A stretch of DNA of 64,000 nt. It comes from Yarrowia lipolytica (Eukaryota; Ascomycota; Dipodascomycetes; Dipodascales). The notes below the pieces were generated by a model. It was not told the origin of the DNA, searched no databases, and saw nothing but the letters and a program-made list of their open reading frames with translations. The position numbers were made by a program, and so were the translations under genes. The DNA is taken from contig NC_090775.1 of the NCBI RefSeq assembly GCF_001761485.1, positions 1,054,001 through 1,118,000 of the forward strand, in the 5' to 3' direction. Within the stretch, counting starts at the first letter, position 1, and every line of letters starts with the position of its first letter. Of this stretch, positions 1 through 10,420 are shown piece after piece.

Positions 1-3000
1 AAGACTTGTTTTAACTATAGTGTACCCGAGGATCAGGTATCCCTGTTGGTGAGGTCTCACTATTCACGGTGATGGTGATCATCAATACGTAGAATTGATA
101 GTGAGAGAGGTGAGAGAGAGGTGCACACGGGAGGTAATATATAAGTTTCAAATGCTAATATAAACAACGTGCTTCAACTTCTCTTTATTATTGTTGCCTT
201 TCACTTGAGTTCTTGTAGATAGCGATACTAAAAAGATAATAGTTCACTTTTTGTTAAGGACATTACCTCACGACAAACCCAATTAGAACGATGATAAGTG
301 AAAGAAGTAGTGTACACAACTTGCCTATAGATTATGTCTTATAATGACAAAGATAATACATTTATTCCACCCTTCCTTATCATCTCTACTATTTCAGGTC
401 TTTCGCAGCCTATTTATCCGTCTTTCAATTAGTTAAACCTTTAGTTGAGAGATGCACCAGCTATGCACCCGATTATCGACGGTGATAATTACTTAATCTC
501 TACGATATTACAACAGCAACAAAAGCCATACCACTTATTCAATAGAAATGGGGCGGAATACGATGGCTATTAAGTCCAGCATTGTACAACGATACCAAAG
601 GAGATGGTATTTGGATTGCTTCAGAACTTCCGTTGGGCGCAAACCACCATCGGTTTTTAGAGGGTTCAAAACGAAAGACATGTCCTGCGAACAATGTTCT
701 TCCTTATTATCACAGGATCTCAGGTCTTTACGTACAGGTAGTTTCTATTGAAGTTGTTATATTTGGTATATATAGCGAGACTCCTCATGCCCTCTTGTCT
801 GTAACAACAGCAATTAGACATGTTCCCTCTAGTCGATATCCTGCATCCAGGTGGATGTATTGTATTCAGATACCATGATCATGGTAATGAGGCAGGCAGA
901 CTGAACTTGAGCACGCACAGAGACAGGATCAGAATTGCAAAGTCGGACTCTTTGTTGATATCCGACGCCGCCTTGCATCTGTCAACGCAGGATTGCACAT
1001 CAGCTTCATCGGTTATGGCCAAATCTGTCGGAAAACGCTTCCCCCGACATTGAGAACGAGCATGGCGACGCCGATACTGACAATGTTTGCTGCTGCAGAA
1101 ATGATGGTGGAGACGTCTCCGACATGCTGCGATTTGGCCAGCAGTCCAAGAGCCAGGGTGACTGTCTGGTGACTCAGTGCCACGGCCAGACAGTGACCAA
1201 TGGTTGTTCGGCGGTCCACTCCGTCACCAATGTCGCATGTCAGCACGAGTAGGATGATCGCGATCATATCAGATAGCCCGGGTGGTCAGAGGTGGGGGAG
1301 ATCACAAGTGATGGTGTGGGTAATACGAGACTGTAGGTAGCTGGTACTTGGCGTCGTATCAAGAGGCAACTGTATCAGTAAGTGTGCCGGGAGACTTGTG
1401 CCAGTACTTGTAAAAATGAACCGATGATGGAGAGATGAACCAACCGGAACACTCTAACCATGTTCGCCACCAAGACAGTTAAACATGAGACACATGTGGG
1501 GCAGACAGCATACCGTGCATGAGATGACAGGGGTGCAATGGTATGATATTGTAGTGGGGTGGGGTGGAGTGAGCTCAAACAAAAGAAATAAAAGGAGCAA
1601 ACCAATGAATGTATCGCTGTTATCTGCTATAAGGACGGCAAGTTGTTTACACGGGCGCAACAGGGGTTTTGGTGGCAACTTCACGAGTCAACTGTAAGGT
1701 TTCGGCGACTAAAAAAAAAGAAAAGAAAAAAAAGAAGATTGCAGCACCCAGGATTCTCGGTATGCGTCTCCCACTACAAAATACTAAACTAGGCTTCTCT
1801 GGTGCTTGGACTATGGCTGATCGGGACGGGAAGCCGTATTTTCACCAGGATATGGCCGCAACCATTACTACTTAAAAAGCATTAGAGCAATATACTGAGC
1901 CGAGGAGATCACGTGACCTTTTTAGAATTAAATAAAAACATGAGAATAAAAAAACAACCAAATTCAAAACCTGGCTTTAAGGTGCTTTTTGAAGACATTG
2001 TAAGGGGAGGGGAAAAACCCGAAAGCCCTTGGAATAGATACGCAGCAGTCAAGATTGCTTATACAGTAGTGAGTCCCCCAATTAGTGGAAGGAGTTGAAC
2101 ATGTAGTTCTGATGGTCATGTCAGTGAGAGAGTGAATGCACCTGTACAAATCAGTTTCTATACATCAAAAGTATTTTGAGAAGTAAAAGTTTTTGAGACT
2201 TGGACCATAGATAGGACCATATCCTTCTATATCTTTTTATCTTTCTATATCTTTTAGATGACTGTGTTGGGTCCATTTAAAACCCTGTGTATAATTGGAA
2301 TAATCTCACTAACATAGTTAGAACCTCCAAGTACTCTACTCAAACAATCTAAGTGATCATAAAACAAAAAAAAACAGTCAGTGTGCAACATCGTAACGGT
2401 ATGTACTGCACTTGTACATATTGTAGTATATTATATTAAAAGTGTCAAAGCCAGTTCATAATAAACCAATAGTACATACTGTATCGTACATATTTCTAAG
2501 ACATCCTCACCTGTCTCAATGAACACACGTCTACAGCGCTGTCTGAACTATTTCCACTTCGATTATATTGTCTGTTTCAGATACAGTTCGTCGGTTGAAA
2601 AATACGGCGCAAAAATAAAATTCAGTAATTACTGATCGACACCATTAACTTCCTTGAAACGCACATTTTTGGAGAGCGGACATTTACAAGTACAAGTACG
2701 GTGCGGGCACTACACTGGGTAATGTAGCAACACTGAGACAGCTGATTTCCTCTTTCAGCCACGAGTTCCTCGTCTGAGAAGTGCCTTTTTCTCCCTTCTG
2801 TAGACAATCCCCCTGCCTATGCAGTGAACGGTTCATATGCAATCCCATGGCCATACCGCAAAGACTGCACGTTGATGCAATCGAAACTGCTCCAAAACAG
2901 GCCATCCTTCGCACCTCATCGTGCCAAATATCGTATGTACCCAATACTCGTACTGTACCGTGGATGTATGTAATTATGTGGGCGTGCAATGAGAGCTTTG

Positions 3001-4526
3001 TCCAACATTTCTTTAGTGCGGTTTTAAGTGCCAGATTTGCAGCAGATCCAAGATGGACACCAGATGGGCATGAATGAGCATCTCCCGTAATACTAGTGAG
3101 ACCGTACATACTGGCTGTGGCGATGGTTGTGGCGATGGTTGTGGAGCTAGTTGCATGGTTGTTTTGATGTTGCCCACTGTACATACAATAATGGCCTCCA
3201 AGCTGCCTCCTCTTCAACACTTAGATTGCTGCTCTCTACAGAAAACCTTGCCCACCTGGGCCCACCTCGGCTCTTACCCCTGCTTGGATCGCGACTTTTC
3301 GAGGAGGAGTTGCAAGTGACAGGCTCGAAGCAGAACGTCAACCAGCACGTTGAACGTAAACTTTAATGGCTCGTTTTGGCAGTGGGGTATTGCCTAAAGG
3401 TGTGTTATTGAGGGGACTCAAGGGGAGCTATAGGAATAAAAATTACATGAATCAAATATTTGAGACTACGGGAGTTCGGATATGTAATTTTATACTCCAA
3501 ATCATTATTAATTCCACCTTTTACTCCTTTCCGAAAAAAGTCAGACAGGGTTCATTCAGGGACCGAAATCTGCATAACCCAATTCGTGTCCTGTTAACCA
3601 GCCATCGATCCACATTCAGAAGAGAAGACCGCGTTTGCCAAGAGATCTGGACAAGACAAGAACTCTCGATGGATCTGCCGGTTGCCATTCTAACAATAAT
3701 ATCCACCAGACAATGTGGATAACAGAAGACAATGCAACGTCCCGGAAATTATTATATACCGTTATTATGTTGTCGTTTCAACAGGTTCTCGCTACAAGTA
3801 GCCGGGGCTTGGTCAAAAAGACACTAAGTCCCTGGGATACATCTCGAAACGGTCTATGGGCCCACCGATCTTGGTTTGAAGCGTGCTATGGTGGGTCTTT
3901 CCCTTGACTTTTTAGATCGCGTTTTAGGTTTTTGGTGGGGGGAGGTCGATTTCGGATGCGATGAGGGGTCATAATTTAACCAGCTCTAGTATACATATTG
4001 CAATGAAAAAAAACAGGAATCAATAGCACAATGTCTGAAAATTATACTAATGTGTTTTTCATCTCAGCAACATGTCTTCAACAGCTTCTAAACTGCGTCA
4101 CGAGTTTGGAGATAAAGTTCCACCATGCATACAATGGCATTATCTGACGAGGCTGGTCGCTCCCAACTCAATAGGGGTAGCACCCCAAATGCAATCTTGC
4201 ATAACACATCAACATAGACATACGATCACCAGCCCGGTGCAACAAGATGCAGCAGTGCTCGAGATATATAGAGCGCGTGAGGAGGAGATGGTCAGCCAAA
4301 AAGAAACGCAACCTCAGACCGACAACAGCACATCCTTCTCTTTACGAGCTACAATCTTTACTCCAACGACTCTTCGTCACCACATTCATTACTAAACGAC
4401 AGTCTACACTCTTTCGACTCGTCCCACATTCTTTAACAAACGAATCCATTTCAATTCCTTGATACCTATCATCGAATAGTCACTCTTTGAACCAACTTCA
4501 GTCTCTCTCTATTCATCACAAACACA
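1..4526. other. Gene-poor 4.5-kb left end
   Basis: No frame here has yeast-like codon use, a recognisable domain or a typical C/A-rich leader. The longest open frames (178 aa on the minus strand near 2.7-3.2 kb, 118 aa near 3.4 kb) are low-complexity or random-looking. The only protein-like signal is a short membrane-protein fragment at 1013-1285. A 12-bp unit TGTGGCGATGGT is repeated in tandem near 3117-3140. A possible TATA (GATATATAG) near 4262 lies about 260 bp before the wall-protein gene. GTAC-rich words are scattered throughout, as in the other non-coding stretches. Confidence 0.6.
1013..1285 (-). pseudogene. Possible decayed MFS drug-transporter fragment
   Basis: About 90 codons are open on the minus strand. 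The order of features resembles the end of a DHA2-type multidrug transporter of the major facilitator superfamily: a hydrophobic helix, a glycine/glutamine segment (ALSHQTVTLALGLLAKS), then DVSTIISAAANIVSIG and a closing LNVGGSVF. In intact members the corresponding stretch carries the DVA..TAL..F...GG..GVA..VF pattern. There is no upstream remainder of the roughly 500-residue protein and no proper start, so this would be a relic. The match is by eye only and could be chance, since short hydrophobic frames are common. Confidence 0.28.
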
Positions 4527-6326
4527 ATGAAATTCTTCTCCATTGCTCTGTTATCCGCCATGGCTGCCGCCGCCCCCATTGCAGGTGCTCCTGCCGAGTA
4601 TCCTGTATACAAGGACCCCGAACTCTACCGAACGGTCACCGTGACCGTTGAGGGAGACTACTGCGAGGCCACTTATGCCCCCTCTGCAGCCTTCCCTGCC
4701 GCTTCTTCCGCTTACTCTGTCGTCAACATTGATGGCTCTGGCAACGGAAAGCAGACCGAGGGCGCTGCTTCTCAGGGCGCTCAGCCTACCGGTACTGCTG
4801 GCTCTGAGGCTTCCTCTGAGTCTGCCTCTGAGTCCAAGCCCTCTGCCAATTCTCAGGGCCAGAACTCTCAGGCTCAGGCTTCTGTTTCTTCTGAGAAGGC
4901 CCAAGGTTCTGCCCAAGGTACTGCCCAGGGCTCTGCCCAGCCCACCAACGCGGTTAACTCTCAGTCCAACGCTGCTGTCTCCTCCCCCAAGAAGACCGAA
5001 GCTGCCAACTCAGGTGCCCAGAACTCTGTTCCCAATGGCCAGGCTTCCTCCACTCCCATCTACACCTCTGCCTCTGCTGATGGTGCTTCTGTTCAGGGTA
5101 CAATCTCTCCATCTTCCTCCCAGAAGGAGAACCCCGCCGAGAACTCTGCTTCTTCTGCTGCTGCTCCTGTTGCTTCTCCCTCTTCCACTGAGTCAGACGA
5201 GTACGTGTACGAGACTGTAACCGAGGACCGAACCTCCACTGCTCCCACTCCCGTAGTTACCGTGGTTGTCAACCCCACTGGAACTGTCACCAATGTGCAC
5301 ACCAGAGTGTCCACCTTCACCACTGACGGCCAGACCTTCACCACCACGTTCTACGACCAGGCCAACGCCACCACCACCGAGTTCTCCACCTTTGTGCCTG
5401 TGGTCACCACCTCCGTGCCCTTCAGCAACTCTTCTGCTGCTGCTGCTGCCCCCACTTCCGAGCCTCTCTTCAGCAACACCACCACTCCCGTCGTTGAGCC
5501 CTCTACCAGTGCTCCCTTCACCAACACCTCTTCCCCCGTGACCGCCGCTGGTACCTCTTCTGTTGTTCCCACTTCGTCTTTTGTGAACTCCACTACCCCC
5601 GTGACCTCTGAGCCCACCTCTGCTCCTTCCGTTGTGCCCACCTCTTCGTTCGTGAACAGCACCACCCCTCTTCCCACCTCAGAGCAGCCCTCCACCTCTT
5701 CCGTTGAACCCACTTCTTCGTTTGTGAACAGCACCACCCCCATCCCCACCTCTGATCAGCCCTCAACCTCTTCAGTTGAGCCCACCACTTCGATCCCCAC
5801 CTCGTCGTTCGTGAACTCTACCACTGAGGCTCCCGCTACTCAGCCCACCACCTCGGAGACTTCTTCCATCCCCACCTCGTCGTTCGTCAACACCACTGCT
5901 CCCGGAACCACTTTCTTGACCCCCAACCCCACTAGAATGCCCGGTCTGCAGGCCCTTGACGCTGCCGCCGGTGAGAGCCTCGAAGAGTCTTCTACGGTTG
6001 AAACTTCCACCAGTGCTTCTGCTTCCTCCAGTGACCCCACTGTGACCTCTTCTGCTATTGAGACTTCTTCCAGCTCTTCCAGCTCGTCTTACTCCACTAG
6101 CACCATCACTAGCACTGTGACTGCTGACCCCAGTGCTACCACCTCCCCCGCCACCTCGTCATCGGCTTCTTTCGACATCGAGGCCTACTCGGTCTGCCCC
6201 TGGTACTCGGAGATGGTGAGCGACGACGGCCTTCTGTCCGCAACCTCAACATCCACCTCCTACGTCACCTCTACCCAGACCATCACTTCCACTCTGGTGA
6301 GACCCTCTGCCACCGCTTCCGCATAG
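4527..6326 (+). CDS. Secreted Ser/Thr-rich cell-wall protein
   Basis: A 599-residue protein with a clear signal peptide (about residues 1-20, MKFFSIALLSAMAAAAPIAG). A long body is rich in Ser, Thr, Ala, Pro and Gln, as in O-mannosylated yeast wall proteins. Residues about 60-240 are Ser/Ala/Gln-rich. Residues about 345-460 carry five copies of a unit centred on PTSSFVNST, most with an N-glycosylation sequon. The C-terminus ends in TLVRPSATASA without a hydrophobic tail, so a GPI anchor is not predicted. A lone cysteine sits in a YSVCPWYSEM segment near the end. The start follows a typical C/A-rich leader ending ACAAACACA. The family is not recognised; structural or adhesive wall protein is an inference from composition. 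Confidence 0.85.
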   Translation: MKFFSIALLSAMAAAAPIAGAPAEYPVYKDPELYRTVTVTVEGDYCEATYAPSAAFPAASSAYSVVNIDGSGNGKQTEGAASQGAQPTGTAGSEASSESASESKPSANSQGQNSQAQASVSSEKAQGSAQGTAQGSAQPTNAVNSQSNAAVSSPKKTEAANSGAQNSVPNGQASSTPIYTSASADGASVQGTISPSSSQKENPAENSASSAAAPVASPSSTESDEYVYETVTEDRTSTAPTPVVTVVVNPTGTVTNVHTRVSTFTTDGQTFTTTFYDQANATTTEFSTFVPVVTTSVPFSNSSAAAAAPTSEPLFSNTTTPVVEPSTSAPFTNTSSPVTAAGTSSVVPTSSFVNSTTPVTSEPTSAPSVVPTSSFVNSTTPLPTSEQPSTSSVEPTSSFVNSTTPIPTSDQPSTSSVEPTTSIPTSSFVNSTTEAPATQPTTSETSSIPTSSFVNTTAPGTTFLTPNPTRMPGLQALDAAAGESLEESSTVETSTSASASSSDPTVTSSAIETSSSSSSSSYSTSTITSTVTADPSATTSPATSSSASFDIEAYSVCPWYSEMVSDDGLLSATSTSTSYVTSTQTITSTLVRPSATASA

Positions 6327-6684
6327 ACGGCAGAGGCTTTAGATTTCTTGTAGTTTATTTGTAATTTATATAATGATTGATGTTTTGTCTGATATACTGG
6401 GTCTAGTCGACGCAAGAATTTGAATTGTAGCGGGAATTGTGATTTGTAGGAAGAAATCCTGTATGTAATTAATCTATGACTCTTCTAATGGTATATGATA
6501 GCTACAGTAATCCTGTATAGTGCACATTCCTTGTATTGTAACTTCATTATGGTAGAACTGCGATGTTCGGAGAGTTTTCATGTAGTTTTCTATTTCGATC
6601 TAATAAATACATGCGGATTAGTTCATCCTCGATAATATACATGTTCCCACATCGTCATCTTGCCCAAGCACCTCCCATCGCCTA
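6327..6684. other. Convergent 3' region
   Basis: This 358-bp stretch separates the converging stop codons of the wall-protein gene and the Kin17 gene. It is AT-rich, consistent with 3' UTRs and polyadenylation signals. I see no other feature. Confidence 0.6.
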
Positions 6685-7455
6685 TTACCTTCTCTTCATA
6701 TCCTGAAGCATCAGCTTCTTGAAGACATCATCCTTCTCGGCCTTTTCAGGCTTTGGCTTTGACACCTTGGACTTAGCAGCTCCAAAGGGGTTCTTCTTCA
6801 CCTTAGGCTTCTCCGGCTGTGTCTCCGCCTTCTTCAACCCCAGAGACAATTGGATAGGAGCATCTGTCTTAGTAAGCACAGCCTCCTTGACTTCCTCAAC
6901 CACACCGTTCTCTTTTGCTTTTTTGACCTCTGCCTCGATTCGTTTGCGCTCCATGGTCTCGGTATCTTCAGCACCTGACTTCTTGGCTGCCATCTGTTTT
7001 CGTTCCAGAGAAGCAGCCGAGTTGTCAATATAGGCTATAGTCAGCCCTTCCTTGTCTGTTTCCTCCACATGGCAAATCTTCTTGTCGGCCAGATGTTTCA
7101 CAAACGCAGACAAGCTGGCCCATTGGGTGGCGTTCATATGGACATGCTCCTTGTTCTGAATGTACTCGTTGTAGAAGCGGTTTGCATTGACCCGTTTCTC
7201 TCCGTGAGACATTCGCAGCTGGGACAGAAAGTCCGTCTGGAAGTCGCGGGAGTATTGGCCAATGTGCTTTCGTGCATTCTCACCCAGCAGCAGCATTTGA
7301 CGTTGATGGCTTTCGCTCTGAACATGGCATTTGTATCCATTCTCGTCCCGGCACTGTTTCTCGCATACCTGGCAGAACCACTTGAGTTTCTGCAGCCCGC
7401 GTGACTTCATGCGGTTGGCGATGTATTTCGGAGTTCCAAACTCAGCCTTTCCCAT
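6685..7455 (-). CDS. Kin17-family nucleic-acid-binding protein
   Basis: A 256-residue Kin17/Rts2-type protein. The family is nuclear and zinc-finger-bearing, linked to DNA replication and damage responses and to RNA processing. The N-terminus reads MGKAEFGTPKYIANRMKSRG and runs into a C2H2 finger (CQVC near residue 28, paired with H-x5-H in KCHVQSESH). The conserved Kin17 winged-helix segment follows, with H-x-NATQW near residue 120 and YIDNS near 155. The C-terminal third is Lys/Glu/Ala-rich. The C-terminal KOW/SH3 domain of animal Kin17 (about 390 aa) is missing, as in short yeast members. The frame is open upstream to 7653, but homology starts exactly at MGKAEF, so the start is placed at 7455. 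Confidence 0.92.
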   Translation of the reverse strand: MGKAEFGTPKYIANRMKSRGLQKLKWFCQVCEKQCRDENGYKCHVQSESHQRQMLLLGENARKHIGQYSRDFQTDFLSQLRMSHGEKRVNANRFYNEYIQNKEHVHMNATQWASLSAFVKHLADKKICHVEETDKEGLTIAYIDNSAASLERKQMAAKKSGAEDTETMERKRIEAEVKKAKENGVVEEVKEAVLTKTDAPIQLSLGLKKAETQPEKPKVKKNPFGAAKSKVSKPKPEKAEKDDVFKKLMLQDMKRR

Positions 7456-8127
7456 GGTGATAACGGCTGTATACGATGTCTTTGGTGTGGTGTTCAGGGT
7501 AAAGATGATTCCGAGCTTTTTCACTTGGCAAAGCTTATGCACGATAACGGTCACGTGGCGAGAGATGTAGGGAAGGCTTCTAGAGGGCAAGCCGGAATGA
7601 GAGTCAACTGAATGAGAGTCAACTGAGAGAAGCAATTTGCCACAATAACACATTGTTGAGGTCGGAAAGCTCCTATTAAATCTATCGCATTTGTATGAAA
7701 TAATGGAGGTTAAATCGTGAGAAAACCAAACAATTCAGATTAATTCACATCCTCCTGATATACGCCATTTTTTACTCTTTCAAATAGCTACTGTATAAAA
7801 GGTAGCAATATGAATATCAAAGACCATCCTTTCGTACCAAATGAGACCCTTCATCCACCAATAGAAATTTACAACACTCTCGAGACTCGCTTTTAGCTGT
7901 ATCTCTGTTCTCAAGTAATATGGAAGAACTCTGTATACTTGTATGTACTGTATGTGTAAGTCGCAATGCCGGGCAAGAATTACTGAGTTGATCGAGGCTT
8001 GATCTTGCACAGTTCTGTAAGTTCCCACGGTCGGAACACAGGCTCGCCTCTCCTCCTACTGTTGATTGGAGACTCTCGGACCTTTGCCCTCGAATCTCTC
8101 TCACTCTTCCCAAATCTATTATGCTAG
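7456..8127. other. Kin17 promoter and downstream spacer
   Basis: A 672-bp non-coding stretch between the Kin17 start and the mannosyltransferase stop. A 15-bp unit GAATGAGAGTCAACT occurs twice in perfect tandem at 7595-7624, about 140-170 bp upstream of the Kin17 start. No gene is visible. Confidence 0.6.
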
Positions 8128-9321
8128 CTACTGATTGACCTGCGGCTGGTTCTGGTTCATTCTCTCGTCCTCGGGCTTCCATGAACCGGAAAACAGATGC
8201 TTGACAAAGGCCAGCGGGTCGTCTGTATCTTTGGCGCCAAACTGGTCGACACCGGGAGAGAACGACGTCACGGGCAGAACCAACACGTCCGACACGTGCT
8301 TGGGGGTCTTGAGGTTGAAAAAGTCCTTGATGCCGACCTGCGACTTGAGTCCCGACTTCTTTCGGTCGTTGAAGTAGTCGAAGACAGAGTCGGTCCACAC
8401 TCCGGGCCCGGTCCAGTCCATGATCTCGCTGCCATCGGTCTTGTCGCCAGCCATCTCCAGAGTACCACTTCGCTTCTTGGCCAGCGTCTTCTCCACGATT
8501 CGGGCCACAATGTCTCGCAGAACGGGGTGACCGGGTTTGGCCTGGATTGTCCACTGGCACAGCTGGATTCGTCGAGCGTACCACTCCTTCCAGTCGGGTC
8601 GGTCGGGATCGGCCTCAATACCGACAATCAGACCAACAGTGGAAGGGGAGACCTCATCAGGGATCCAGTTGGGGATGGGCTTGAGGTCCTCAGTGTCGAC
8701 ATCGGAGTAGACACCTCCCCGAGCCAGCAGAACCAGGTAACGGAAGAAGTCGGCCCGCAGAATGTTTTTAGGCATGGCCTTGTACGCCTCCACCACCTCA
8801 GGGATCTGAGCATACAGGTGCTGTACAAACATTGCTGCTGCGTCATCGGTCAGCACCTCGTGGACAAAGCTGGGGTTCTTCTCCGTCCAAGTTCGGATCG
8901 GCTGTCGGATCGTGTCGGGCGTGTCGTCGGTGATCTCGTCCTTCCACGTCTGCCAGATGAAGGCAGGGAACTTTTTGTACGTCTCGTAGGGGAAGGTGTA
9001 TGCGAGTTTTTCTCTGAGCGACGCTCCCTGGGGAGGAGTTCGAAGACGTTGGATCTCCTTCTCCAGCACCCGGTTTTCGGTCTCCAGCTCGCTGAGCTTC
9101 TTGTTGAACGAATCGAACCGCTTGGCCGCGGCTGCCTCCTGCTCCTTGAGCGCCTTTTCCGTCTCCGCCCGCATCTTGTAGATTTTGTTTTCGAAAGCGG
9201 ACATATCGCCGGGCAGTAGCACCGTGGGGGCAATTTTTTCACTGGACCCGAAAAACAGGAAGCACACGGTCGCGACCGCGAGCCCCAGCAAAATCACCCG
9301 TCGAGCTGTGATGAGAGCCAT
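8128..9321 (-). CDS. Och1-type alpha-1,6-mannosyltransferase (GT32)
   Basis: A 397-residue type II Golgi membrane protein. Residues about 8-25 form a single N-terminal membrane anchor after a short cytosolic Thr/Arg segment. Residues about 42-98 are a coiled-coil stem. The GT32 catalytic domain follows, starting near YETYKKFPAFIWQTWK, with the Och1-type segment RADFFRYLVLLARGGVYSDVD; the metal-binding DVD lies at 207-209. Family members add the first alpha-1,6-mannose to N-glycan outer chains (Och1) or extend them (Hoc1). Which paralogue this is cannot be settled here. The start at 9321 is chosen because the anchor begins there; upstream codons are Thr/His/Arg-rich and read like a C/A-rich leader. 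Confidence 0.9.
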   Translation of the reverse strand: MALITARRVILLGLAVATVCFLFFGSSEKIAPTVLLPGDMSAFENKIYKMRAETEKALKEQEAAAAKRFDSFNKKLSELETENRVLEKEIQRLRTPPQGASLREKLAYTFPYETYKKFPAFIWQTWKDEITDDTPDTIRQPIRTWTEKNPSFVHEVLTDDAAAMFVQHLYAQIPEVVEAYKAMPKNILRADFFRYLVLLARGGVYSDVDTEDLKPIPNWIPDEVSPSTVGLIVGIEADPDRPDWKEWYARRIQLCQWTIQAKPGHPVLRDIVARIVEKTLAKKRSGTLEMAGDKTDGSEIMDWTGPGVWTDSVFDYFNDRKKSGLKSQVGIKDFFNLKTPKHVSDVLVLPVTSFSPGVDQFGAKDTDDPLAFVKHLFSGSWKPEDERMNQNQPQVNQ

Positions 9322-10420
9322 GGTGTGACGAAGTATCGAGTGGGTGTCGACGTGCGATGTCACTAGAGTTGATGTACGTGTAAAGTTACGCGAGTTTGTG
9401 TGTAGCGTGGTGTGTGTGTGTGTGCGTCTTCTCCGAGACAATTAACATGAAGTAACATGCGAGAGATTAACACGATAAGAGGGATTGGATGGCTATTTAT
9501 ATTTTGAGGATGTTGTAGCCACCTCGTTGCATTCATTCTGTCATTAAATCTACTTCAACATGTACTGGTAACTACTTATACCTCTCGCCTACGAATGTTG
9601 TATTGCACCCATCTCACGCAAAAGAAACATAAAGGCACACACCGAGAGCAAAAAACGGTTCATAAAAAAAAAAAATTAAGAAAAAAAAAAATAAGAAAAG
9701 AAAGTCCGCAGATGCAAAAAGTCGACAGGAATAAAAACTCCCAAAAATAGACCCTCTTCATATATTATAGGTGACAGCGATAAAAAGGCGACATCAATGG
9801 GTGCTAGAGACGTGATAGCGACAGGAAAAATAGTTCAATTAAATACCCCAATTGTGAAGATTCTAACGGTATAAACAATATCACATTATTCAAAGTCCAT
9901 CATCATAAACTAAGCAGCATCACACAGTTAAACCAATAGCGTTCATTTCGCCTGTCCTATTACCTGTGTCTTACAGTGCGTATACAACCTATAACAACTT
10001 GTTGTAACATTACAATGTAACGAAACAGATCCCAAAGACCCAAAAACAAGGAGATCATTACTCAGCCATTCAGCCGTTCTATTGCCAAAACAACCTCGGA
10101 GCTACAGTACTTGTACGAGTATGACGCAGCCAACAAAGTTGTGCCGCGCCAGCTGGCTGTGCTGCATCATACATGTAGGAACAACTGTTGACTTGTACAG
10201 CCTACAAGGAACTAGAAAATAAGGGGTAATGTCACGTGCCCATTGTGTGGTCACGTGATCTCAGCTTTGAATAGATTTGGATCATTTCACTGTGACAATA
10301 TTGTGCAAGTTCCAACTTATGACATACTGAAAGTGAGTAAGATAACGCTCAACGGTCATTGGTTACACATTACTTGGTTGCTTTGTTGTACTAATATACT
10401 GTCTGTATTGGTTCTATTCG
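9322..10420. other. Non-coding spacer between mannosyltransferase and amidase
   Basis: A 1.1-kb AT-rich stretch without a credible gene. It includes a GT microsatellite near 9411-9425, which is a CA-rich leader on the minus strand for the mannosyltransferase. It also has a long A-rich tract at about 9663-9702 and two CACGTG boxes at 10233-10238 and 10252-10257. Confidence 0.6.

Noticed and set aside
2684-3220. 178-codon minus-strand frame in the left end
   Set aside because: Mixed His/Ser/Cys/Thr composition, unusual codons, no domain and no leader; probably chance.
8197-9219. 340-codon open frame antisense to the mannosyltransferase gene
   Set aside because: The sense strand encodes a full GT32 protein with catalytic motifs. 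The antisense frame is Leu/Val/Gly/Arg-rich without domains, a known by-product of codon bias.
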